A stretch of DNA of 28,121 nucleotides from a virus. Position 1 is the first letter of the stretch; each line of letters starts with the position of its first letter. The notes below the pieces were generated by a model. The model worked only from the letters and a program-made list of their open reading frames with translations. It was not told where the DNA came from and did no database searches. The DNA lies in the IMG/VR virus record IMGVR_UViG_3300029309_000273, positions 1-28,121 of that record; one strand, written 5' to 3'. Of this stretch, positions 21,336 through 28,121 are shown in pieces. Position numbers and translations under genes: made by a program.

Positions 21336-21756
21336 TGTCTGATGTCCATTCTGTTCCAGAAAGTTCAGTCATTATCTGACTATGTGAATATTTATCATAA
21401 GAACTAAACATGGCAGGATCATTATCGGGATCATTATCACAAGCAAACTTTAGTAATGCTTTTGAACTATCTCCAGTTTCACCATTGTTTTTTCTAAGTG
21501 TTTCTTTGCTTGATTGTATTGCATTAGCTATAAAAGCATTAGATACAGGAATAGCTCCTAATAGCTCTGATTTATTCATATCTGAGGTATATTCATAGCC
21601 ATAGCTATCCATCCATGCTTTTATCTGCACTACTGTATTTGAGTCTGTAGGTGCATCTGCTGAATCAATATCAGCTACAGGCACAATCATATATGCCCTG
21701 TGCGACCATCTACCACTATAGTCATCTGACCATCTGTTTGTTACTTCTTCACTCAT
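21328..21756 (-). CDS. HeH-motif protein next to the adhesin
   Basis: Residues about 43-69 (VQIKAWMDSYGYEYTSDMNK, then S-E-L-L-G-A-I) fit the short helix-extension-helix (HeH/LEM-like) pattern I-K-x-W-L-x-x-x-G-I/Y-x-Y-x-x-x-x-x-K-x-E-L-L, known from phage structural genes, where it often sits in head or tail accessory proteins. The rest is acidic and unrecognised. It lies between the LamG adhesin and the small membrane proteins. Its function may be attachment or assembly; I cannot decide. Confidence 0.6.
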   Translation of the reverse strand: MSEEVTNRWSDDYSGRWSHRAYMIVPVADIDSADAPTDSNTVVQIKAWMDSYGYEYTSDMNKSELLGAIPVSNAFIANAIQSSKETLRKNNGETGDSSKALLKFACDNDPDNDPAMFSSYDKYSHSQIMTELSGTEWTSDIE

Positions 21757-21767
21757 AATTAATTCCT

Positions 21768-24700
21768 TTAAGGTGTTGTTGTTGAACGATTAATATCACC
21801 TTTTGCATAACCCTCTGGTTCTGCGTTTGGTGGTGATTGTAAAGTTGTACCAGATACTGTTCCATGATTTGAGTTACCACTTCTGTCATATATTGTAGAA
21901 CTTGTATCTTCAAATCCACTTGTAGCATCTAAATTACCAAATGCTAAATATGTTATTAAATTATCACTAAAATCTGTATATAGATTAGAATGCCTACCAT
22001 TATTATATATGCTTAATATTTGAGCATCCGTTAAAGATTTATTCCAAAATGCGACTCCTGTCATATCGCCATCAAAAGGAATATCACCAGTATTACCAGT
22101 ACCAATTTTGATATTTCTATTAGTATGAAGTCCTACATGACCAGTACCTGATGTTGTAACAGTTTGGGGTTGACCATTATAATATATCACATATTTTGAA
22201 CCATCCCATACAAATGCTATATGTGTCCAAGAATCATTTGGTATTGTTTCACCTCCTGTTGGAATCCAACCTGTAAATACTGTACCACTTCCTTGATTGT
22301 CTACCATTGTAATCAATTCATTGGTTAAAGAACCTGTAGCAGTTCCTAAAGTAATAGAACCAAAATCCCAACTACCAAAAAACATAATTTGTTTACCAGA
22401 ACTTGCAGTTGTAAATGTTGTAGTTGGTTTCATCCAAAATGAAACAGATTTATAATCTGTGTTTACTGCATTTGCTGTAACTACATCGTTTGTACCATCA
22501 AAGCTACCAAATCCATAACTTGAATTAGCCCCTGTGAGAAAGGATTGGTCTGGTAGAACTGAGGAGTAGACTAAATCAGCAGAGTCTTGATTTGTCATTG
22601 TGCCGAAATTGCCTTTTACCTCTTTGATACTTATACTTGATAAAGTACCTATAAATGATTGTGAACGAAGCATAATAAGACCATCTTGATTTGGAACTGC
22701 ATAATTAGTAAATGTGCCTACACCACCTATTGATGATGATATACCAAAATTAATTCCAAATGTAGCAGAACCACCTGCGTGAGTTAATGAACCACTTGTA
22801 TACGCAGAACACACTACTACTATTTTATATAATTTTGATGTATCCCAAGTAACATTATCTGCTATAACATAAAAATCACTACTAACACTACCACCATTAA
22901 CAACCATTTCTCCATTAAATGTAGTAAGTGAAGATAAACTACTTGGTACTGTTACTCCTGTTCCATTACTAAAATCATGTGTTAATGTTTCTACTCCCAA
23001 CACAGGCTCATTTACATCTATGATGGCAGGGTGGGTGTCACTTAGGTCTGATTGTAAGACTTCTTTAAAAGATATATCTGTTAGAGTAAATGAGTTACCA
23101 CTACCAGAGGCTTGTATTTGAAATACACTACCATCACCAACCGCATACAAAGTGTGTGTACCATTTGCATAATTAACAAAAGAGCTATTTACAAAATCAA
23201 GATTTAATAACGCATTTCCACTTGATACTATTGTTAATTGCAATTTGTATAATCTACCACTTACAAAAGTATATTGAGTGGAGGCATCTTGCATAACTGT
23301 TAATCTTCCAACACCACCACCAGATGTAAATGACCAAGCTCCGCCCGTAATTTCTCCAACACCAGATAACTTAAAGTTTGCATTAGTAGCCCCATTTGCT
23401 AATGCAGTATCAAATGATGAATCATTAACTATCTCTCCACCCAACTCTTCTGAACTACTCTCAAATGCCCCCATGTCATAACCTGCTACCATCTGCTGTA
23501 CTATGTCATCTGATGCACCATTTGTGATCGTACCATCGTTTGAGTTAGAACTTGAATCTGCTATGGTAGGATATGCTTTACTTGTGTCATCGCCCATTCT
23601 GTAGTATGCTACAAGCCCACTAAGTGAAGATTCATCATATGTAATACCTTGCTGATAAATAGCATAGACTTCCTCGGCTAATTTGGCTGTGTTGTAAATA
23701 CTTACACTTGATATAGAACCATCATAAGTAAAACTACTACTATAAAATGCACCTATAATAGTTTTCATACCATCAAAGTTTAAACTTGATGGAAAACTAC
23801 TTGAATTATCAGCATGAGTAGTTACACCATCTACATATAGTTTTGTTTTAGTATAATCACTTGAATCCCATACTGCCATAATATGATGCCAACCACTTGT
23901 AAGTGTTTCTGTTACACTCCAAGTAGTTCCATTTAATCTAAATATTATATTATTTGATAAAGATACAATCGTTATTACACCATGATTATTACTAAAATCA
24001 CCAATGTGAACAAGAGCATCATTAATAGCTGAAACATCTGTTAAATTTGCCCATATAGAAAAACTTAAATCTCCTGTGTAACTATCACCTAATGATGTTC
24101 CTAATCCTGTGCCTGTATCGATATAATCATTAGCACCATCAAAATCCACGACAGAAAATCTGTTGTCTCTCATGGGGGTGAATCTGCTCTTTGCAAACTG
24201 TGAAATGGTTTGAGCATCGAGTTGAGTCTTATAAAGAGCAAGATTTGATATTTTACCATTTGCATAAGTAGAGCTAATTCTTCCAATTTCTAACTCCCCA
24301 CCTAGATTTTCCATAGCTACATAAGTACCACCACCAATTAGTGTTGTTGATTTTTCAACACCATCTATATATAATTTTACACCTGCATTAGCACTTGTTC
24401 CACCTACACCATTATATGTAGCACATACATGAAACCAAGAATCTTGAAGGCTTGTTAAAGCAGTATTAAAATATGCACCTTCAAAAGTATTATTTACACT
24501 TTCATCATACAAAGAGAAAAATAATTTATCATCACCATCTAATTGAAATATATATTCAGCATCTGTATTAAAGACACCCTTTGATACTATTGTAAAGTTT
24601 GTAGCATCGACAGGGTTTATCCATGCAGATATACTAAATGGCGAATCACTTGAGCCATCTCCAAATGATAAATCATCATTATCTGCAACACTCACAAAAT

Positions 24701-25406
24701 CATCCGTACCATCAAAGTCTGTATAGAAGTCCTGTCTTGCGATTGCAGTATTTGATTCTGGTTCTGCTTTGTCTCCACAGCGTAACCAGAGTTTAAGGTT
24801 GCCTGTCCTGTCTGTAGCATACTTAGATGCTTTAGAGAAATCAACTGGCTTTGAGGCGATCTTTGCGACATCTGAGGCACTTAAAGCAGTATCCCAGATA
24901 GCAACTTCGTCAATGAGTGATTTTATTGCTCTTGGAGTACTGTAATCTTGATTGCCTATGTGTAAATTAGGAACATGCTCTGTTAAATCTGTTCCTGTAG
25001 AATTACTCGCAACTAAACTTCCATTTTTATATAATTTATTACCAACTCCAGATTCATGTACAGCTACAACATGATGCCAATTTCCATCATTTGATGCACT
25101 TCCAGAATCTGTAATTAATATAGAACCACCTCTATAAATTTCAAATTCTAATTTTCTACTACTATTTAATCTTATTAACCAACCATCATTATCGCCATCA
25201 TTTGCTTTAGATACAAATATTTCATTAGTTGCAGTTGCGTCTGTTGTGTTAAACCAAAAAGAAACTGAAAAACTACCACTAAACTGTATTCCTGTTGAAT
25301 TACCACAGTCTAAATAATCATTAGAACCATCGAAATTGAAGGAAAAGTCGTTGGGAAACTTTTTTATTACCCCACTCTTTGTTAGTAGGTTGCCTAAGCC
25401 AAGCAT
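21768..25406 (-). CDS. Multi-LamG-domain adhesin, probable receptor-binding protein
   Basis: The 1212-residue protein contains four concanavalin A/LamG-like domains, each opening with an F-D-G-x-x-D-Y/F/V signature (near residues 25, 231, 422 and 969) and with a W-H/F/T-H-V/I-strand (near 110, 324, 506 and 1060), and each ending in an L/V-x-x-Y/W-x-x-x-L/A-x-x-x-x-I helix. Between the third and fourth lie two carbohydrate-binding-like beta domains (about 657-785 and 805-930). Such domains bind glycans or cell-surface proteins. The size, repeats and position in the late operon suggest the host-attachment fibre or a head/tail decoration. No enzymatic residue is seen. Confidence 0.8.
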   Translation of the reverse strand: MLGLGNLLTKSGVIKKFPNDFSFNFDGSNDYLDCGNSTGIQFSGSFSVSFWFNTTDATATNEIFVSKANDGDNDGWLIRLNSSRKLEFEIYRGGSILITDSGSASNDGNWHHVVAVHESGVGNKLYKNGSLVASNSTGTDLTEHVPNLHIGNQDYSTPRAIKSLIDEVAIWDTALSASDVAKIASKPVDFSKASKYATDRTGNLKLWLRCGDKAEPESNTAIARQDFYTDFDGTDDFVSVADNDDLSFGDGSSDSPFSISAWINPVDATNFTIVSKGVFNTDAEYIFQLDGDDKLFFSLYDESVNNTFEGAYFNTALTSLQDSWFHVCATYNGVGGTSANAGVKLYIDGVEKSTTLIGGGTYVAMENLGGELEIGRISSTYANGKISNLALYKTQLDAQTISQFAKSRFTPMRDNRFSVVDFDGANDYIDTGTGLGTSLGDSYTGDLSFSIWANLTDVSAINDALVHIGDFSNNHGVITIVSLSNNIIFRLNGTTWSVTETLTSGWHHIMAVWDSSDYTKTKLYVDGVTTHADNSSSFPSSLNFDGMKTIIGAFYSSSFTYDGSISSVSIYNTAKLAEEVYAIYQQGITYDESSLSGLVAYYRMGDDTSKAYPTIADSSSNSNDGTITNGASDDIVQQMVAGYDMGAFESSSEELGGEIVNDSSFDTALANGATNANFKLSGVGEITGGAWSFTSGGGVGRLTVMQDASTQYTFVSGRLYKLQLTIVSSGNALLNLDFVNSSFVNYANGTHTLYAVGDGSVFQIQASGSGNSFTLTDISFKEVLQSDLSDTHPAIIDVNEPVLGVETLTHDFSNGTGVTVPSSLSSLTTFNGEMVVNGGSVSSDFYVIADNVTWDTSKLYKIVVVCSAYTSGSLTHAGGSATFGINFGISSSIGGVGTFTNYAVPNQDGLIMLRSQSFIGTLSSISIKEVKGNFGTMTNQDSADLVYSSVLPDQSFLTGANSSYGFGSFDGTNDVVTANAVNTDYKSVSFWMKPTTTFTTASSGKQIMFFGSWDFGSITLGTATGSLTNELITMVDNQGSGTVFTGWIPTGGETIPNDSWTHIAFVWDGSKYVIYYNGQPQTVTTSGTGHVGLHTNRNIKIGTGNTGDIPFDGDMTGVAFWNKSLTDAQILSIYNNGRHSNLYTDFSDNLITYLAFGNLDATSGFEDTSSTIYDRSGNSNHGTVSGTTLQSPPNAEPEGYAKGDINRSTTTP

Positions 25407-25410
25407 TGAC

Positions 25411-25707
25411 TTAGCCTATGTAAGCTATTACAAGTCCAGATGTAAGGTCAATAGTATTCCACCTACCATAGATAGTAACACCCTGTGGTATTGTTTCAGA
25501 TGCCATTGTATTACCATTGTAACTACCCACACCATAACCATTGGTAGTATCTGTAGGTGTTAGTGCATTGAATACAGTATCCTCTAACATTGTAATTGCT
25601 ACAAATGTACCTGAGTGAACTGCTGTATCTGAAATAAATTTAGCACCTGCTTGACCTAGTGCTACATTGCTGGATTCATTAACCGTATATTTATTTATAC
25701 TTGCCAT
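25411..25707 (-). CDS. Small structural (decoration/fibre-base-like) protein
   Basis: The 98-residue protein (MASINKYTVNESSNVALGQA...) has HSGTFVAITMLEDTVFNALT and ends IDLTSGLVIAYIG. A pattern of S-G-x-F-V-A-I, then a G-x-T-I-Y-G turn, then a final S-G-L-V-I-A-Y strand is common, as I recall, in a minor structural protein of marine phages. AGGAGAAAC lies before the ATG. It may connect the adhesin downstream to the virion. Confidence 0.6.
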   Translation of the reverse strand: MASINKYTVNESSNVALGQAGAKFISDTAVHSGTFVAITMLEDTVFNALTPTDTTNGYGVGSYNGNTMASETIPQGVTIYGRWNTIDLTSGLVIAYIG

Positions 25708-25763
25708 TTTGTTTCTCCTATCTTATGCCTTACCGAGCGTGGCAACTCTCATGGGCATATTGG

Positions 25764-26591
25764 TTATTTAAAATCTGCTGGGACTACTGCCCTAGTTCCA
25801 CCAGTTTTACTTCTCTTTTTTGTTCCGTATTTCTTTACGGCATTATTAAAACTTCTTTCATGTTGTGCCATTAGTCCCATAGAAACCTGTGCTATATTAC
25901 CGTCACTTGCCGTTCCAGCCCTATCCATATATAAGCATTTTTTCACATAATCTACAATAGCAGAATGAAATAAATTATCCACATCTGGAGTATCTGTAAT
26001 TGCAGTTACTCTTTTAGGGTTTCCATAGTAATGTATTAAAAGACCATTAACTATATTATGATCTATTGCAGTGTAAGATTTCCTAGCTGTTCTCGTTTCA
26101 CTTTCTGAATCATAGTTTGTAATGATACCCATGTGATCACCACGAATAAAATAATTAACACTAGCTTCAGGATACTTTATATTACCAGCTAGTTGACCAG
26201 TACCTTGTGTAGTTATAGATATTGTATGTGTACTATTAAAATCAGAAGCATCTGTAACACTACCTCTATTTGTGTTTGTCACTGTAACTTCATTGCTAGA
26301 AATAGATGCTGAAAAATTAGACAAAGCATCTAATGCATTTTTTACCGCTGTCGCAACTGTAGCCGCATTATCATCTGTAGATATATTTACTTCTATACCT
26401 GTTTTACCAGATAGCGATGGATCTGAGCCTCCACTAGAAACATCAAACCAAACATAATATTCTACTGTTTTAAATCCTACGTCTGTGGTTGCATCTACCT
26501 CGATAGCATTAATAAAAAAATATGTACTTTGTTTATTCCCACCCTCATCAGGTCTGCATATTATTTTTGTTACTTCTTGTGCTAATGCCAT
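25764..26591 (-). CDS. Structural protein with Ig-like insert
   Basis: The 275-residue protein has a middle domain YYVWFDVSSGGSDPSLSGKT, then GIEVNISTDDNAATVATAVK, then VTVTNTNRGSVTDASD. I recognise this as a recurring beta-rich module in phage and bacterial surface proteins. The C-terminal third is helical and basic (DYVKKCLYMDRAG, FNNAVKKYGTKKRSKTGGTR). The arrangement is that of a neck or tail-associated structural protein carrying a display domain. It is coupled to the preceding connector gene by TAATG. The assignment as structural is firm by context; the exact role is not. Confidence 0.65.
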   Translation of the reverse strand: MALAQEVTKIICRPDEGGNKQSTYFFINAIEVDATTDVGFKTVEYYVWFDVSSGGSDPSLSGKTGIEVNISTDDNAATVATAVKNALDALSNFSASISSNEVTVTNTNRGSVTDASDFNSTHTISITTQGTGQLAGNIKYPEASVNYFIRGDHMGIITNYDSESETRTARKSYTAIDHNIVNGLLIHYYGNPKRVTAITDTPDVDNLFHSAIVDYVKKCLYMDRAGTASDGNIAQVSMGLMAQHERSFNNAVKKYGTKKRSKTGGTRAVVPADFK

Positions 26592-26947
26592 TATTCTGGT
26601 ACGTTTATTGCACTTTCAGATGCAATGTCAAATTGTAAAGGTTCACCATCTAATACTCTAGGTATTCTTATATAGTCACCAGCATCATCAAGAATATCTA
26701 CTCTATAAATTTTATTGACTCCCAGTTTTTCATTAGAAGAATCAGAGTCACTATCGCCAATACCATAAAACATCTTACCTGATTCTAGATCTATCTTAGC
26801 AGATATAGACTTTTGAGAGTACTGACCTATCTCATTAATAGCATCATTAATAAGTGACATAATGTATGCTTCGGGTGCATCTGGAAATACTTGCCTAACT
26901 CTACTTATAATTTGTTTTACTGTTAATGTATGTATTGAGTGTGACAT
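26591..26947 (-). CDS. Connector-like (neck) protein
   Basis: The 118-residue protein has an N-terminal helical part, TVKQIISRVRQVFPDAPEAY then I-M-S-L-I-N-D-A-I-N-E-I, and a C-terminal beta part including KMFYGIGD and KIYRVDILDDAGDYIRI. The I-N-x-A-x-x-E-I helix followed by a beta half is what head-tail connector/adaptor proteins look like. It lies next to the second connector-like gene. AT-rich flanks and TAATG coupling fit the operon. The exact ring position in the neck is unknown. Confidence 0.6.
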   Translation of the reverse strand: MSHSIHTLTVKQIISRVRQVFPDAPEAYIMSLINDAINEIGQYSQKSISAKIDLESGKMFYGIGDSDSDSSNEKLGVNKIYRVDILDDAGDYIRIPRVLDGEPLQFDIASESAINVPE

Positions 26948-26948
26948 A

Positions 26949-27557
26949 CTACCTCACTAGTTGGGCTAACCCAGATTTATAATCTTCTTTTAACTGATTT
27001 ATAATCGGAATATACAACTCTATATCTTCTTCTCCACTATATAATGCTTCTAAACTTTTTATTGTAGCGTATATAACTATTAAATATTCTGCCTCACTTG
27101 GAAAGTTTGCTATTGCACTATCTCCAAAAGCTACAGATGGAAATATAACATGAAGAACTTTAGCATTTTCTGATGCAGTAGGTGTTGGATATACCTCTAA
27201 TATATTATCATATATTAAATAAGCTGGATCTGTTTTAGTTGCAAAATCCATTTCACTACTATCTTGAATTTTACCTCTTAAATAATTTGAAACAAATCTA
27301 CAAGGCTGATCTATTGTTTGATCATTTCTAAGTACAGATAATACTAAACCTTTTTGATTTACATTAGTCATAGTAGGAGTAGAATTATTTAATGTAGTTA
27401 CATCAGCACAATCTTCTAATAAGCTTTTAGGCAAAGAATTTATAATCTCTTTAGCACCATCTGTTAAGAACTGTGTAAGCTCTGCTTGAGTAGGTGTGCT
27501 ACTACCATCTATAGAAATAGAAGCTAATGATTCTACCTGTGCCTCAAATGTTGCCAT
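26949..27557 (-). CDS. Connector/adaptor-like protein
   Basis: The 202-residue protein begins MATFEAQVESLASISIDGSS, then TPTQAELTQFLTDGAKEIIN, a pattern seen in phage head-tail adaptor or gp11-like neck proteins of marine viruses (memory, not search). The middle is beta-rich (DPAYLIYDNILEVYPTP), and the end is helical (YLIVIYATIKSLEALYSGEE). It starts 14 bases inside the preceding zinc-ribbon gene. It would join the portal to the tail. Confidence 0.6.
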   Translation of the reverse strand: MATFEAQVESLASISIDGSSTPTQAELTQFLTDGAKEIINSLPKSLLEDCADVTTLNNSTPTMTNVNQKGLVLSVLRNDQTIDQPCRFVSNYLRGKIQDSSEMDFATKTDPAYLIYDNILEVYPTPTASENAKVLHVIFPSVAFGDSAIANFPSEAEYLIVIYATIKSLEALYSGEEDIELYIPIINQLKEDYKSGLAQLVR

Positions 27558-27768
27558 AAAGTCTTTCTCTCATCTCTTTTGCATTTTGATCCATGCTTTG
27601 TGCGGATATTTCTACATCTGTACGTTTACCCATATCAGACATCATATACATATTAGTAGTAAATATACTTTCTGAAGCTTTCTTACCGCACTTCTTACAA
27701 TAAAACCACCCTTCTTTATTAGGATGGTTACAATGTATACATTTCTTTTTCATAATTAATTCTTTCAT
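27544..27768 (-). CDS. Zinc-ribbon protein in the virion operon
   Basis: The 74-residue protein carries one zinc ribbon, C10-x2-C13 and C24-x2-C27, at its N-terminus, followed by a Met-rich and then charged helical region. Such genes recur between capsid and connector genes in marine phage genomes; whether the protein is in the virion is unknown. The start may be the ATG at 27768 or, giving a product five residues shorter, the ATG at 27753. Neither has a good ribosome site. A hairpin lies just upstream. Confidence 0.7.
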   Translation of the reverse strand: MKELIMKKKCIHCNHPNKEGWFYCKKCGKKASESIFTTNMYMMSDMGKRTDVEISAQSMDQNAKEMRERLYGNI

Positions 27769-27774
27769 AGTTTT

Positions 27775-27801
27775 GGGGAGGAACTTTTATTGAACCTCCC
27801 C
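27775..27801 (-). other. Hairpin between capsid-region and zinc-ribbon genes
   Basis: GGGGAGG (27775-27781 on the + strand) pairs with CCTCCCC (27795-27801) around a 13-base loop. In the - strand transcript it lies between the stop at 27837 and the next start. No U-tract follows in the reading direction, so termination would be incomplete at most. Processing or stability control of the abundant capsid message is possible. Confidence 0.6.
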
Positions 27802-27836
27802 ACAGTACTATAAACTGTTATCCTTATGTATTCGGA

Positions 27837-28121
27837 TTAAGACTCTATAGATACATTGCCTGAACTAGAAAGGTGAGTAACGTACCAACCATGTGTACCA
27901 TCTGCTACAACCTGAACACAATCACCTTCTTTACCATTAGAGTAAATTAAGTCTTTGTTATCAGCTTGAGCCGCTAAACCGCAACCACCTAAGAACTTAT
28001 CACTAGCATTTGGACTGAGTGTTATTTCAACATCGTCAGCACCAGCAATGCAAGTGTAAACATAACCAACAGAAGTTGCTGGTAAGGTGATAACACAATC
28101 AACACTTAAAATGTGATCTGA
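27837..28121 (-). CDS. C-terminal part of a capsid-proximal structural protein (partial)
   Basis: An open frame enters from the right edge and stops at 27837; 94 residues are visible. It is beta-rich and low in charge, with segments ILSVDCVITLPATSVGYVYT, GADDVEITLSPNASDKFLGG and GDCVQVVADGTHGWYVTHLS, and ends SGNVSIES. The style fits capsid decoration or major structural proteins of marine phages, and the position directly upstream of connector genes supports this. The N-terminus and true identity lie outside the window. Confidence 0.7.
   Translation of the reverse strand, partial: SDHILSVDCVITLPATSVGYVYTCIAGADDVEITLSPNASDKFLGGCGLAAQADNKDLIYSNGKEGDCVQVVADGTHGWYVTHLSSSGNVSIES

Noticed and set aside
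25723-25758. 11-codon frame on the - strand between the genes at 25411 and 25764
   Set aside because: Too short to support without conservation data; the stretch is more simply a leader for the next gene.
1-28121. CRISPR array, tRNA, rRNA, integrase or attachment site
   Set aside because: None seen on either strand; the Cas4-like nuclease alone is not evidence for a CRISPR system.

Overview
The window looks like part of the genome of an uncultivated, AT-rich tailed phage (Caudoviricetes), probably marine. Genes are very short and almost gapless, start/stop overlaps of the TAATG and ATGA type are frequent, Shine-Dalgarno sites of the AAGGAG type are common, and there are no host-like metabolic genes, tRNAs or rRNAs. 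The structural proteins resemble families common in marine podo- and siphovirus genomes. No tape-measure or major tail-tube protein is seen, and there is a very large internal-virion-like protein, so a short-tailed virion is the better guess. This is inference; polymerase, terminase, portal and most of the capsid region lie outside the window.

Region 1 (18-5670, + strand): about two dozen tiny, mostly acidic proteins in one co-directional array. Most have no recognisable function. Recognisable items are a MazG-like NTP-pyrophosphatase-type helical protein (1818-2108), several small Cys/His zinc-knuckle proteins, an HNH endonuclease (4526-5029) and a 39-residue membrane peptide (5551-5670) whose coding sequence is bracketed by a perfect 11-bp inverted repeat. 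This is the type of region where phages keep host-takeover and anti-defence genes.

Region 2 (5670-9259, + strand): a DNA replication/recombination cassette. It has a Cas4/RecB-like PD-(D/E)XK nuclease with four candidate Fe-S cysteines, a probable ssDNA-binding protein with an SSB-like C-terminal tip, a second PD-(D/E)XK nuclease, a Holliday-junction-resolvase-like protein, and a small OB-like protein that has its own near-consensus promoter and intrinsic terminator. Two unknown genes follow and run into the opposing late genes.

Region 3 (28121 down to 9256, - strand): the virion/late operon, read right to left. In transcription order: the C-terminus of a capsid-proximal structural protein, a zinc-ribbon protein, two connector-like proteins, a structural protein with an Ig-like insert, a small decoration-like protein, a 1212-residue adhesin with four LamG-like domains, a HeH-motif protein, small membrane/coiled-coil proteins that may include lysis functions, four very basic small proteins, another membrane protein, an 825-residue tail protein, a beta-rich fibre-like protein, a protein with a glycine-rich membrane-active segment, a coiled-coil protein and a 1304-residue polyvalent/ejection-like protein. 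The two transcription units meet tail to tail at 9256-9259, where the palindrome TTAA supplies both stop codons and no terminator separates them.

Seven additional small genes not obvious from a size cut-off were worked out from the sequence: 351-479, 3195-3341, 3826-3969, 5375-5551, 5551-5670, 19813-19935 and, less surely, 20825-20956 and 21216-21335. One gene is cut by the right edge (27837-28121).
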